From Flavobacteriaceae bacterium (GTDB taxonomy: Bacteria; Bacteroidota; Bacteroidia; Flavobacteriales; Flavobacteriaceae), in NCBI GenBank assembly GCA_024638165.1, contig JAHEKV010000001.1, positions 62,001-126,000 on the forward strand: DNA of 64,000 nt, written 5' to 3'. The translations under genes were made by a program, and so were the position numbers. Positions 10,359-17,623 of this stretch are shown here, in pieces (position 1 is the first letter of the stretch; every line of letters begins with the position of its first letter). The notes beneath the pieces are model-generated. The model was not told where the DNA came from. It did no database searches and saw only the letters and a program-made list of their open reading frames with translations.

Positions 10359-10364
10359 CACTCT

Positions 10365-11258
10365 ATGATTGAAGGGGCAACAACACATCCTACTTCCTTG
10401 TTTTGGACCGATCTTAAGGCTTTAACGAAAGTTCGTTTAGCGCTCAGTGTGGTGTTCTCTGCATTGGCGGGCTATCTGTTGGGTGCTGAATCATATAAAG
10501 CTCAAGAACTGGTATTTCTTCTAGTTGGAGGTTTTTCATTGGTTGCAGCTTCTAACGCCTATAACCAAGTCATAGAAAAGGATCTAGATTCAAAAATGAA
10601 TCGTACCAAAGAGCGACCATTACCCACTGGACGTTTTTCGAAAGGCTTAGCCTTGATCATTGCCTTCGCGCTCACGATTCTAGGAGGGGGATTACTCTAT
10701 TTTCTTAATCTTAAAACGGCTCTTTTTGGTTTACTCTCGGTAATTCTATACGCTTTAATCTACACTCCATTAAAAACTAAAACATCATTGTCTGTTTTTG
10801 TGGGTGCTTTTCCCGGAGCCATACCATTCATGTTAGGTTGGGTAGGTGCTACAGGGTCTTTCGGAATTGAAGCTGGAACCTTATTTATGATTCAATTCTT
10901 TTGGCAGTTTCCTCATTTCTGGGCACTGGCTTGGATGTTAGATGAGGATTATAAAAAAGGAGGATTTAAAATGCTCCCTACAGGTGAGAGAGACCAAAGC
11001 ACCGCATTTCAAATTATTGTTTACACCTTTTGGACGATTTTGGCATCTATCACTCCAGTGTTTGGGTTTACTGGTAAGCTTGTAATTTCAATTCCTGCTG
11101 CATTAGCCGTAGGTGTTTCGGGCCTTTACATGATGATTCCAGCTCTTCAACTGTTCAATTCATTAGAGGTGTCTTTTGCTAAAAAATTAATGCTAAGGAG
11201 CGTAATATATATTTCATTAATTCAGGTGATTTACGTAATTGATCACCTTATACGATAA
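10365..11258 (+). CDS. cyoE: Protoheme IX farnesyltransferase (heme O synthase)
   Basis: At 297 aa from ATG 10365, this is a UbiA-family membrane prenyltransferase with about eight or nine spans. The catalytic Asp-rich loop reads SNAYNQVIEKDLDSKMNRTK (N..D...D), and a second conserved loop is WMLDEDYKKGGFKMLP. It attaches a farnesyl group to heme B to give heme O for terminal oxidases. It heads the oxidase-assembly block and is followed 11 bases later by a subunit III gene. The later TTG at 10341 is rejected because it falls in the promoter. Confidence 0.95.
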   Translation: MIEGATTHPTSLFWTDLKALTKVRLALSVVFSALAGYLLGAESYKAQELVFLLVGGFSLVAASNAYNQVIEKDLDSKMNRTKERPLPTGRFSKGLALIIAFALTILGGGLLYFLNLKTALFGLLSVILYALIYTPLKTKTSLSVFVGAFPGAIPFMLGWVGATGSFGIEAGTLFMIQFFWQFPHFWALAWMLDEDYKKGGFKMLPTGERDQSTAFQIIVYTFWTILASITPVFGFTGKLVISIPAALAVGVSGLYMMIPALQLFNSLEVSFAKKLMLRSVIYISLIQVIYVIDHLIR

Positions 11259-11269
11259 AACAAAAAGTT

Positions 11270-11845
11270 ATGTTAGAACGCACAGAATTTGAGAAGCAAC
11301 AACGCGCAAAAAAAATGATGCTTTGGTTTGGAATCATCTCTCTAATTATGGGATTTGCGGGATGGACAAGCGCCTACATCGTAAGTAGTAAGCGAAAAGA
11401 TTGGGTGGCGAACATTGAATTGCCTCAGGCTTTTTGGTGGTCAACGGCAGTCATTGTTTTGAGTAGTCTGACCTATATTCTTGCCCGACTTGCCCTCAAG
11501 GGAGGTAACTTGAAAATGTCTTCTAGATGGGCTCTAATTACCCTAGGATTGGGTGTTTCTTTTGTTTTTATTCAGTTCAATGGGTTTGGGCAAATGGTTA
11601 CTGCCGGGTACTATTTTACGGGACCTACCAGTAGCATTAAGATGTCTTACATTTTTCTTATCGCTTTTGTCCACCTACTGCATCTTTTTGCTGGGCTAAT
11701 CAGCCTAGGACTAGTTAATTACAAACTAATACGTTCAAAATATTCAGCGGAGAATAGATTGGGCTTTGAACTAGGAGAGACGTTTTGGCATTTCCTCGGA
11801 GTGCTTTGGGTTTATCTTGTTTTATTTATGTTTTTCGTCAAGTAA
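11270..11845 (+). CDS. Heme-copper oxidase subunit III (short form)
   Basis: This 191-aa membrane protein has five predicted spans. Signature segments are FGFGQMV-type mid-protein sequence, SYIFLIAFVHLLHLFAGLIS and the C-terminal ETFWHFLGVLWVYLVLFMFF, which matches the W-H-F/V-D-x-W-V pattern ending subunit III proteins. Subunit III stabilises the catalytic core of cytochrome c oxidases. A second, longer subunit III gene follows, the usual Bacteroidota arrangement. Confidence 0.9.
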   Translation: MLERTEFEKQQRAKKMMLWFGIISLIMGFAGWTSAYIVSSKRKDWVANIELPQAFWWSTAVIVLSSLTYILARLALKGGNLKMSSRWALITLGLGVSFVFIQFNGFGQMVTAGYYFTGPTSSIKMSYIFLIAFVHLLHLFAGLISLGLVNYKLIRSKYSAENRLGFELGETFWHFLGVLWVYLVLFMFFVK

Positions 11846-11881
11846 ATCGATTCAATTATTTTTATAAGATACTCAAAGGTG

Positions 11882-11889
11882 TACCTTTG
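11882..11889 (+). promoter_or_regulatory. -7 box (TACCTTTG) before the second subunit III gene
   Basis: Exact TAnnTTTG match in the 64-base gap between the two subunit III genes, 20 bases before the ATG at 11910. It suggests an internal promoter in the oxidase block. Confidence 0.55.
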
Positions 11890-11909
11890 CGACAATTAAT
11901 GCCAAACTA

Positions 11910-12887
11910 ATGGATACTTCAATTTCAACAGCTAAAGACGAAAACGTTTGGGGTGGTGGTGAACAACAACCACTTAGAGCGAGTTATGGTAAATTGATGA
12001 TGTGGTTTTTCATCGTCTCTGATGCCTTGACGTTCTCTGGTTTCCTTGCCGCTTACGGTTTTTCTAGATTTAAATTTATCGAAACCTGGCCTATTGCAGA
12101 CGAGGTTTTTACCCACGTACCATTCTTTCATGGGAACTACCCAATGTATTATGTGGCCTTCATGACTTTCATTCTGATTATGTCTTCGGTTACTATGGTG
12201 CTTGCTGTTGATGCTGGTCATCACATGGATCGAAAGAAAGTAACCTTTTACATGCTTCTTACCATTATCGGCGGAGCTATATTCGTTGGTTCCCAAGCAT
12301 GGGAATGGGCTACGTTTATTAAGGGAGATTTCGGAGCCTTAGAGACTAAGGGAGGCCGTATCTTACAGTTTGTAGATGTAGAAACAGGGGAGCGCGCTGC
12401 TCTCAGAGATTTTGCTGTTGAAAATCCAAATGAAACCGCAACATATCACGAATCATCAAAGGGTATTTGGTTTTTAGAAGGAGATCAGCCTACAACGTAC
12501 AGTTTAGAAGAAGTTAAAGCAGGATTCCTTGCTGATGAATCAGTAACGATTAGAACTGAGCAAATCATCGAAGGGGAAAAGAATGTGCTTTCTCGCGAAG
12601 ATGCAGTTGCTAAACTAGCTGATGCTACTATTGTTGTCGAAGGAGCTAATCTAATTCGCAATGAATATGGAAGTCGATTATTTGCAGACTTCTTTTTCTT
12701 TATCACTGGGTTCCACGGTTTTCACGTATTGTCAGGGGTTGCTATTAATGTTATTATTTTCTTCAACGTTCTTATTGGAACTTATGACCGAAGAGGTCAC
12801 TATGAAATGGTGGAGAAAGTTGGGTTATATTGGCACTTTGTAGACCTTGTTTGGGTATTTGTATTCACATTCTTTTATCTGGTATAA
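11910..12887 (+). CDS. Heme-copper oxidase subunit III with large internal insertion
   Basis: The 325-aa protein belongs to the subunit III family. Its conserved C-terminal part has TGFHGFHVLSGVAIN and YWHFVDLVWVFVFTFFYLV. Between the membrane segments ending near residue 140 and starting near 252 lies a hydrophilic insert of about 110 residues, rich in Glu and Asp, that the first subunit III lacks. Such inserts occur in Bacteroidota homologues, but their role is unknown to me. The subunit IV gene follows two bases after its stop. Confidence 0.9.
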   Translation: MDTSISTAKDENVWGGGEQQPLRASYGKLMMWFFIVSDALTFSGFLAAYGFSRFKFIETWPIADEVFTHVPFFHGNYPMYYVAFMTFILIMSSVTMVLAVDAGHHMDRKKVTFYMLLTIIGGAIFVGSQAWEWATFIKGDFGALETKGGRILQFVDVETGERAALRDFAVENPNETATYHESSKGIWFLEGDQPTTYSLEEVKAGFLADESVTIRTEQIIEGEKNVLSREDAVAKLADATIVVEGANLIRNEYGSRLFADFFFFITGFHGFHVLSGVAINVIIFFNVLIGTYDRRGHYEMVEKVGLYWHFVDLVWVFVFTFFYLV

Positions 12888-12889
12888 TT

Positions 12890-13273
12890 ATGGCACACGA
12901 GCACAAACTATCAATTTTCAGAGGGTTAGTAACCTTCAAGAATAACCAGCAAAAGATTTGGGGAGTTCTTTTATTTCTCTCGATCGTAACTGCGATTGAG
13001 GTTGGATTGGGTATTACAAAGCCTGAATTTTTAATGAACACCTCATTCCCTGGAATGAAGCCTCTTAACTGGATTTTCATCATCCTTACCTTAGTTAAAG
13101 CCTACTATATTGCTTGGGACTTTATGCACCTTCGTGATGAAAAGGCTTCGTTACGAAGAGTAGTGGTATGGACGCCGGTTTTCCTTATTTCTTACTTGGT
13201 TACCTTACTTCTTTTTGAAGCAACTTATGTCTATGAAATTTTCAATACGACATTCATGACTTGGAACTTCTAA
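12890..13273 (+). CDS. Cytochrome c oxidase subunit IV-like protein
   Basis: The protein is 127 aa from ATG 12890 (MAHEHKLSIFRGLVTFKNNQ). It has about three membrane spans and the conserved AYYIAWDFMHLRDEKASLR stretch typical of prokaryotic subunit IV. An upstream alternative start would lie wholly inside the preceding gene and is rejected. It ends the first half of the oxidase operon, followed by a strong terminator. Confidence 0.88.
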   Translation: MAHEHKLSIFRGLVTFKNNQQKIWGVLLFLSIVTAIEVGLGITKPEFLMNTSFPGMKPLNWIFIILTLVKAYYIAWDFMHLRDEKASLRRVVVWTPVFLISYLVTLLLFEATYVYEIFNTTFMTWNF

Positions 13274-13297
13274 TAGTTCGATAAATAATATACTTGA

Positions 13298-13329
13298 GGC
13301 GATTACCAATTAGGTGATCGCCTTTTTTT
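13298..13329 (+). terminator. Rho-independent terminator after subunit IV
   Basis: GGCGATTACC-AATTA-GGTGATCGCC (one mismatch) is followed by a T run that merges with the next -7 box. Confidence 0.9.
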
Positions 13330-13336
13330 ATTTTTG
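13329..13336 (+). promoter_or_regulatory. -7 box (TATTTTTG) for the SCO operon
   Basis: TATTTTTG fits TAnnTTTG. It overlaps the end of the terminator T-tract and lies 18 bases before the ATG at 13355, so termination and re-initiation are packed together. Confidence 0.5.
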
Positions 13337-13354
13337 TACTTCAGTTCATCTGCT

Positions 13355-13996
13355 ATGAAAAAACCACTGGTATTAGGTATCTTATTTATTCTACCCTTGG
13401 TGATCTATCTTTTCTTCGCCTCAGGAGTGAACCGTTTCGGACGTTTACCTGTGTTGACAGATAGCTTTGCATCAGAAACGGTTTTGTTGTCCTCTGAAAA
13501 GGAGGCAATAGATCTATTTCAGAATAAGATCACTGTACTTTCTTTTCTAGGGGAAGAAGTTGAACTAATGAAAGGTTATCTATTTAACTTCAATCAGAAA
13601 ATTTACAAACGATTTTACGAGTTTAACGACTTTCAAACACTCCTAGTCGCTTATCCCAATCAGAAAGCTGCTGTCGATCAATTGTTGTTAGAATTAGGCC
13701 AAATTACAGACACTAGTCGCTATCAGGTTCTTTATCTGGATGAATCTGATTCGACACGACTGTTTGATGCCTTAAATAGCAATGGAGAATTAAGATCTGG
13801 GAGCTCTCCACTGGTCTATATTATTGATAAGAATGGTTCGCTAAGAGGAAGAGCCGATGATGAAGACGAAGGAATTCTATACGGATATGATATCAGATCA
13901 GTAGCTGTATTGAACAACAAGATGGAGGATGATGTAAAGGTCTTACTCGCAGAATACCGACTCGCTTTAAAAAAGAATTATGCCGACCGCAAGTAA
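13355..13996 (+). CDS. Membrane-anchored protein of the SCO operon, thioredoxin-like without cysteines
   Basis: This 213-aa protein has an N-terminal membrane anchor (MKKPLVLGILFILPLVIYLF). The soluble domain ends with SPLVYIIDKNGSLRGRADDE, the pattern of the last strands of SCO/thioredoxin-fold proteins, but the CxxxC metal site is absent and I see no Cys in it. It overlaps the true SCO gene by 17 bases. It is probably a conserved assembly accessory for cytochrome oxidase in this phylum; the biochemical function is unknown. The start at 13355 is preferred over TTG 13334, which lies in the promoter. Confidence 0.7.
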   Translation: MKKPLVLGILFILPLVIYLFFASGVNRFGRLPVLTDSFASETVLLSSEKEAIDLFQNKITVLSFLGEEVELMKGYLFNFNQKIYKRFYEFNDFQTLLVAYPNQKAAVDQLLLELGQITDTSRYQVLYLDESDSTRLFDALNSNGELRSGSSPLVYIIDKNGSLRGRADDEDEGILYGYDIRSVAVLNNKMEDDVKVLLAEYRLALKKNYADRK

Positions 13997-14744
13997 ATCG
14001 AATAAAAAAACCACCTATTTATGGGTGTCAATCATCGTATTCATTTTTGGGATAGTTACCATTCCTAGCTTAGTGTCTCGAATAAAAAATGGGAAGGTCA
14101 CTGATAACAATCGATTGACGTTAACCCCTGAAGTATTGTATGGTTCCTCTGATCAATCTCTTGCTTATTTAATGGGGCCAGAGGGTGCCCGTCAAATTCC
14201 GGATTTTAGTTTTACAGATCAAAACGGGAATACCTTATCTCCTGATGATTTAAAAGGAAAAGTCGTTGTTCTTGACTTTTTTTTCACGACCTGTCCAACT
14301 ATTTGCCCAATCATGTCTCAGAACATGGCAGAGTTAGCTGATGAGTTTAAGGATGAAGAGGTTGCTTTTGTATCGATTAGTATTAATCCTTTCTACGATA
14401 CTCCTGAACGCTTATTGAGTTATCAGAACAAGTATTTGACGGATACTCATTCATGGTTCTTGTTAACAGGGGAGCGCGAAGAAATCTATGCACTTGCTGA
14501 AAAGGGGTTCTTCATGATTGCAAAAGAAGATGAGGCTGCTCCAGGCGGATTTGAGCACTCCGGATTATTTGCTCTAATTGATTCAGAGGGATACTTTAGA
14601 TCTTCTAAAGATGATTTCGGGAACCCACTGATTTATTATCGAGGAACAATCACTCGTGATATGGGAGTTGACTCGGATGGTGAAACTGAACAAATCTCTC
14701 AGCTAGTGGCTGATATCCATAGTTTATTAAACGAAAAGAAGTAA
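13980..14744 (+). CDS. SCO1/SenC-family copper chaperone
   Basis: The 254-aa protein has an N-terminal membrane anchor (about residues 13-33) and a periplasmic thioredoxin-fold domain. The copper ligands are C105 and C109 in FFFTTCPTICPIMSQN, with the conserved distal His in GGFEHSGLFALID. SCO proteins deliver copper to the CuA site of cytochrome c oxidase subunit II and act in disulfide reduction there. It overlaps the preceding gene and is followed one base later by a DUF420 gene. Confidence 0.95.
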   Translation: MPTASKSNKKTTYLWVSIIVFIFGIVTIPSLVSRIKNGKVTDNNRLTLTPEVLYGSSDQSLAYLMGPEGARQIPDFSFTDQNGNTLSPDDLKGKVVVLDFFFTTCPTICPIMSQNMAELADEFKDEEVAFVSISINPFYDTPERLLSYQNKYLTDTHSWFLLTGEREEIYALAEKGFFMIAKEDEAAPGGFEHSGLFALIDSEGYFRSSKDDFGNPLIYYRGTITRDMGVDSDGETEQISQLVADIHSLLNEKK

Positions 14745-14745
14745 T

Positions 14746-15264
14746 ATGAAAGAGTCTTTAGCAAAGAAGTTAATTACAATTGTCTCTATCGCTGTTCCTG
14801 TGGTTGTAGCGATCTTATTCGGAGTTCGATTACCTAATGTAGAACCCTTAAGTTTTTTACCACCCATTTATGCTTCAATTAACGGCCTAACTGCCGTTCT
14901 ACTTATTGCAGCACTTTGGGCAATAAAAGCGAAAAAAATTACACTCCACCAAAATATCATGAAGACTTGCATTGCCCTCTCGCTTTCATTTCTTTTAATG
15001 TATGTGGCGTATCATATGACTTCAGATTCTACTCCGTTTGGTGGCGAAGGAATTGTTAGAACGTTTTACTTTATCCTACTAGTTTCTCATATCCTGTTAT
15101 CAATAATTATCATCCCCCTTGTGTTGCACACTTACTTAAGAGCTTATCTGAAAGATTTTCAAAGTCATAAAAAGCTCGCTAGGATTACCTTTCCAATCTG
15201 GCTCTATGTTGCCGTTACCGGTGTGGTAGTCTACTTAATGATTTCGCCTTATTATGCCTACTAG
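14746..15264 (+). CDS. DUF420 family membrane protein
   Basis: This 172-aa integral membrane protein has about five spans. Conserved His residues lie in the helices (KITLHQNIMKTCIALS, YVAYHMTSD, SHILLSIIIIPLVLHTYLRA), as in DUF420/CtaM-like proteins encoded with SCO and oxidase genes. It is probably an oxidase biogenesis factor. It overlaps the next small gene by 11 bases. Confidence 0.85.
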   Translation: MKESLAKKLITIVSIAVPVVVAILFGVRLPNVEPLSFLPPIYASINGLTAVLLIAALWAIKAKKITLHQNIMKTCIALSLSFLLMYVAYHMTSDSTPFGGEGIVRTFYFILLVSHILLSIIIIPLVLHTYLRAYLKDFQSHKKLARITFPIWLYVAVTGVVVYLMISPYYAY

Positions 15265-15484
15265 AATAAAGTCGCTATTCTTTTTTGGATTTTTTCTGAT
15301 CTTCTTTTCGGATGTCAGTGCTCAATGTGCCATGTGTCGAGCAGTACTTGAATCGGGCTCTGACACTTCTGCTGCCGAAGGAATCAATAATGGTATTGTC
15401 TATCTTATGGCCATCCCTTATATACTTGTTGGAGTAGTCTTTTATGCGGTTTACAAAAAATTAAGACCCATAAAACGCTCTTAA
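15254..15484 (+). CDS. Small secreted or membrane protein with CAMCRA motif
   Basis: The 76-aa protein has an N-terminal signal or anchor (about residues 6-22, ending DVSAQ), then CAMCRAVLESGS and a second hydrophobic span (about 47-65). The CxxC right after the predicted cleavage site would face the periplasm. Its place at the end of the SCO-DUF420 operon suggests a role in oxidase assembly. It is the last gene of the respiratory block before the accessory insert. Confidence 0.7.
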   Translation: MPTRIKSLFFFGFFLIFFSDVSAQCAMCRAVLESGSDTSAAEGINNGIVYLMAIPYILVGVVFYAVYKKLRPIKRS

Positions 15485-15507
15485 ACATGGCCTTTTTTTA
15501 ATGAACG

Positions 15508-15527
15508 CTGTGATTTATAAATCGCAG
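15508..15527. promoter_or_regulatory. Near-perfect 20-bp palindrome upstream of the HTH gene
   Basis: CTGTGATTTATAAATCGCAG is palindromic except for one mismatched pair. It has no spacer loop and no T-tract, so it looks more like a dimer-binding operator than a terminator. It lies 66 bases before the HTH gene and could be its autoregulatory site. No second copy was noticed. Confidence 0.3.
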
Positions 15528-15592
15528 TGAATATAATTTCGTAAACACCTGTATACGAGATAGTTTGCTATTCGTTTTTAAAATCATTTACG

Positions 15593-15862
15593 ATGAATAG
15601 TATTAAAAATCTACACCGATTAAAAAGATTACACCAGCTCATTCGATCTGAATGTACGGGTACTCCTTATGAACTTTCTAGACGTCTTCATGTCAGCGAG
15701 CGTTTGGTTTACCTTTTGGTTGAACAGCTAAGAGACTTTGACGCACTCATTGACTATGATCGTTCCCGACAGACTTATTACTACCGCGAATTGTTCGATT
15801 TAGAAGTGGACATTTCGGTTCGGGTTTACAATAAAGATCAAATGATTGAATTGTATCGTTGA
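15593..15862 (+). CDS. Small HTH DNA-binding protein
   Basis: The 89-aa protein is mostly a winged-helix/HTH domain: LKRLHQLIRSE, then GTPYELSRRLHVSERLVYLL (helix-turn-helix), then a wing with DYDRSRQTYYYR. This resembles the HTH_11/DeoR-type domain without an effector domain. Such small HTH proteins are common in Bacteroidota. It lies between the oxidase block and the peptide cluster, the same way round, so it is a candidate regulator of that cluster. No function is established. Confidence 0.7.
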   Translation: MNSIKNLHRLKRLHQLIRSECTGTPYELSRRLHVSERLVYLLVEQLRDFDALIDYDRSRQTYYYRELFDLEVDISVRVYNKDQMIELYR

Positions 15863-15898
15863 TCGATTATACTGAAAGGTTGTTGCATCGTCGGCTTC

Positions 15899-15906
15899 TA
15901 GTTTTG
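15899..15906 (+). promoter_or_regulatory. -7 box (TAGTTTTG) of the peptide cluster
   Basis: TAGTTTTG is an exact TAnnTTTG match, with TTG at 15880-15882 upstream as a possible -33 element. It ends 11 bases before the ATG of the 49-codon ORF, the first gene of the cluster. GCTTC...GAAGC repeats flank the box and could form a small hairpin or operator. Confidence 0.55.
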
Positions 15907-15917
15907 AAGCAAATTCA

Positions 15918-16067
15918 ATGATTATGTACAACACTACGTTTAAAAAAAGCAAGCACATTAAGCCGTTAGAACCTCGATTTGAAATGGGGTGGTTCAAAAG
16001 CGGTGAAATTAGTACCAGTATTCAATCAGATGGAGATTTCACTGTCACCGGTAAGATTCGTTTCTAA
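15918..16067 (+). CDS. 49-aa ORF of unknown function heading the peptide cluster
   Basis: The ORF starts MIMYNTTFKKSKHIKPLEPR and ends GDFTVTGKIRF. There is no signal peptide, membrane span, cysteine or Gly-Gly leader. The second half has alternating beta-strand character. It is supported by the -7 box 11 bases upstream and by its stop lying one base before the next start (16069), an arrangement typical of translational coupling. An alternative start is ATG 15924. I do not recognise it; it could be a carrier, chaperone or immunity-type protein. Confidence 0.6.
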   Translation: MIMYNTTFKKSKHIKPLEPRFEMGWFKSGEISTSIQSDGDFTVTGKIRF

Positions 16068-16068
16068 T

Positions 16069-16890
16069 ATGTACCGCGCTTACCAAGCCCTCTTTCGAAG
16101 GGGGCTTATTTATATGTTATACCTAGCTAGTTTCTTTATGCTCCATGGTCAATATTCAAACTCTATTGAGTTAGAGGAGGTCGAATTATCGCCCGATAAT
16201 CTTGTGTTAATGTTGAAATCAATACAAGAATTACCGCAATCTGAAAGTGCTTCAAAATTTAGTCAAGTAGTCTATCGCGAAATATTATCCGCTGGTAGTC
16301 ATTCGGTTTTAACTACTGATAGAAATCTTATTTATCAATTAGATTTAGAACAGCCCCTAAACTATTCGGATGCCTTTGAATCGAACTGGTGGTTAACCGA
16401 TGAGAAATGTTCTTTCTCTGGAAGATACGAGGGGCCTTTTCCTGATTTATCTTTTGCCGCACGTACTTTTCAATTGAGCTATTTCATCAAATTATTAGAG
16501 GATTACTTCGATCGTTTAATTGTTTCAAGAGAACCGGATAAACTGGGCCTGAATTATCATTTTAAAGCTGCTTCTAACATCTCGCCTATGAAAATTTCTG
16601 GCTCATTACTGTTTAATCATGAGAATCAACTATTAGAAATTCAGTTGTTCCTGCGATTTAAGCCTGTAAACTCAAGCCTATCGATTGAGAGTTTACATCT
16701 AGTGAATACGTATCCTTTTAATGAGAAGTTGAGCCGTCAACAAGCGATGACTACCTATATTGATCGAAGTAGTAAGAGAATTACTCAGTTCCAAGATTTC
16801 AGATTCACTGAGGTCTTGGCTGGAGCCGATCAATTTCAATTACCCATAGATACTAAAAAGCCTTTAAAACCCTCTTGTTATGAGCCCTGA
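16069..16890 (+). CDS. Secreted protein of unknown function in the peptide cluster
   Basis: The 273-aa protein runs from ATG 16069; upstream in-frame codons overlap the 49-aa ORF and are rejected. The N-terminus is basic then hydrophobic (MYRAYQALFRRGLIYMLYLA), ending near SFFMLHGQ, which fits a signal peptide. The segment MLKSIQELPQSESASKFSQV followed by VYREI resembles the pattern after the regulatory domain in Bacteroidota carboxypeptidase-regulatory-like proteins, but that domain itself is absent. No catalytic motif is evident. It overlaps the next gene by 11 bases. A periplasmic or outer-membrane partner role is inferred from the context only. Confidence 0.65.
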   Translation: MYRAYQALFRRGLIYMLYLASFFMLHGQYSNSIELEEVELSPDNLVLMLKSIQELPQSESASKFSQVVYREILSAGSHSVLTTDRNLIYQLDLEQPLNYSDAFESNWWLTDEKCSFSGRYEGPFPDLSFAARTFQLSYFIKLLEDYFDRLIVSREPDKLGLNYHFKAASNISPMKISGSLLFNHENQLLEIQLFLRFKPVNSSLSIESLHLVNTYPFNEKLSRQQAMTTYIDRSSKRITQFQDFRFTEVLAGADQFQLPIDTKKPLKPSCYEP

Positions 16891-17623
16891 ATTGGTATAT
16901 GTGCTCTCTCAAGATGGTTCGAGTCCTTTCTATAAATCTTATGCTAGTTTATTCAAGGCTTATCTGCCAACCAGTATCGAGATTCAAGTGGTTGAAGACC
17001 TCGATGTTATTGGTCATTTATTGTTTCAAATGATGATGTATATTGATCGTATCGAAGATGATCAAGCAAAAGGTATGGATACGGTTATTGCACTTCAAAC
17101 AGAAGCTGCTAAGAGACTTTCGTATTATTTTCCCATTGACCATTCCTTTTGGATACAATATGATCGAATTGTTAAAGAGTTTTCTAAACGTAAAAGGCTT
17201 GATAGGTTATGTCATCAAAGAAGTAGTTGGGCCAATTATGAGTCTCTAGCATTATCTCGATCGATTTATGCTGAACTAGGCCTAATAGCGTTCTTAGAGT
17301 TAGGTCTAATTGAGAATCAGAAATGTGATACGCTACTTAAGAGTCATAAACAATTTGTTATTGCCTTTCAGCTATATGATGATTGTGCTGATTTCTATGA
17401 AGATCAGAGTAAAGAACAATTCAATTGGGCTATTCACATGGCGTCTAACAAGGGGATTCCCCTTGATCAATTTTATCAATCTACTCTTTTTACTGCACTA
17501 ATTGATACCGTCGTTAATTATTTAGATCGTGCTACTGATTTGGTGAAGGGATTACCAATCAGTGGATATAGTATGCTTTTAAAGAAGATAAGAGACTCAG
17601 TTGATTCCCTTTATCAAGCATAA
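16880..17623 (+). CDS. Class I isoprenoid-synthase-like protein
   Basis: This 247-aa, mostly helical protein has a second Asp-rich motif VIAFQLYDDCADFYEDQ (DDxxD at 167-171), matching the FQxxDDxxD pattern of prenyl and terpene synthases. An earlier acidic helix, YIDRIEDDQAKG (56-61), could be the first metal-binding site, although it is not a canonical DDxxD. The protein is shorter than typical chain-elongating prenyl synthases (about 300 aa). Lying inside a cluster with a Gly-Gly peptide and an M50 protease, it may make or transfer an isoprenoid group, or bind a prenyl lipid. That role is inference. The M50 gene starts on the next base after its stop. Confidence 0.65.
   Translation: MSPELVYVLSQDGSSPFYKSYASLFKAYLPTSIEIQVVEDLDVIGHLLFQMMMYIDRIEDDQAKGMDTVIALQTEAAKRLSYYFPIDHSFWIQYDRIVKEFSKRKRLDRLCHQRSSWANYESLALSRSIYAELGLIAFLELGLIENQKCDTLLKSHKQFVIAFQLYDDCADFYEDQSKEQFNWAIHMASNKGIPLDQFYQSTLFTALIDTVVNYLDRATDLVKGLPISGYSMLLKKIRDSVDSLYQA

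Noticed and set aside
10341-10364. Longer N-terminus for cyoE starting at TTG 10341
   Set aside because: The TTG lies at the -33/-7 promoter region; the -7 box TATCTTTG at 10351 would then be coding. ATG 10365 fits the family N-terminus.
11925-12296. 123-codon minus-strand ORF
   Set aside because: Antisense shadow of the subunit III gene; its composition is that of a reverse-frame translation and no promoter or start context supports it.
15862-15917. Extra gene between the HTH gene and the 49-aa ORF
   Set aside because: Only 55 bases with a promoter box; no ORF with a plausible start.
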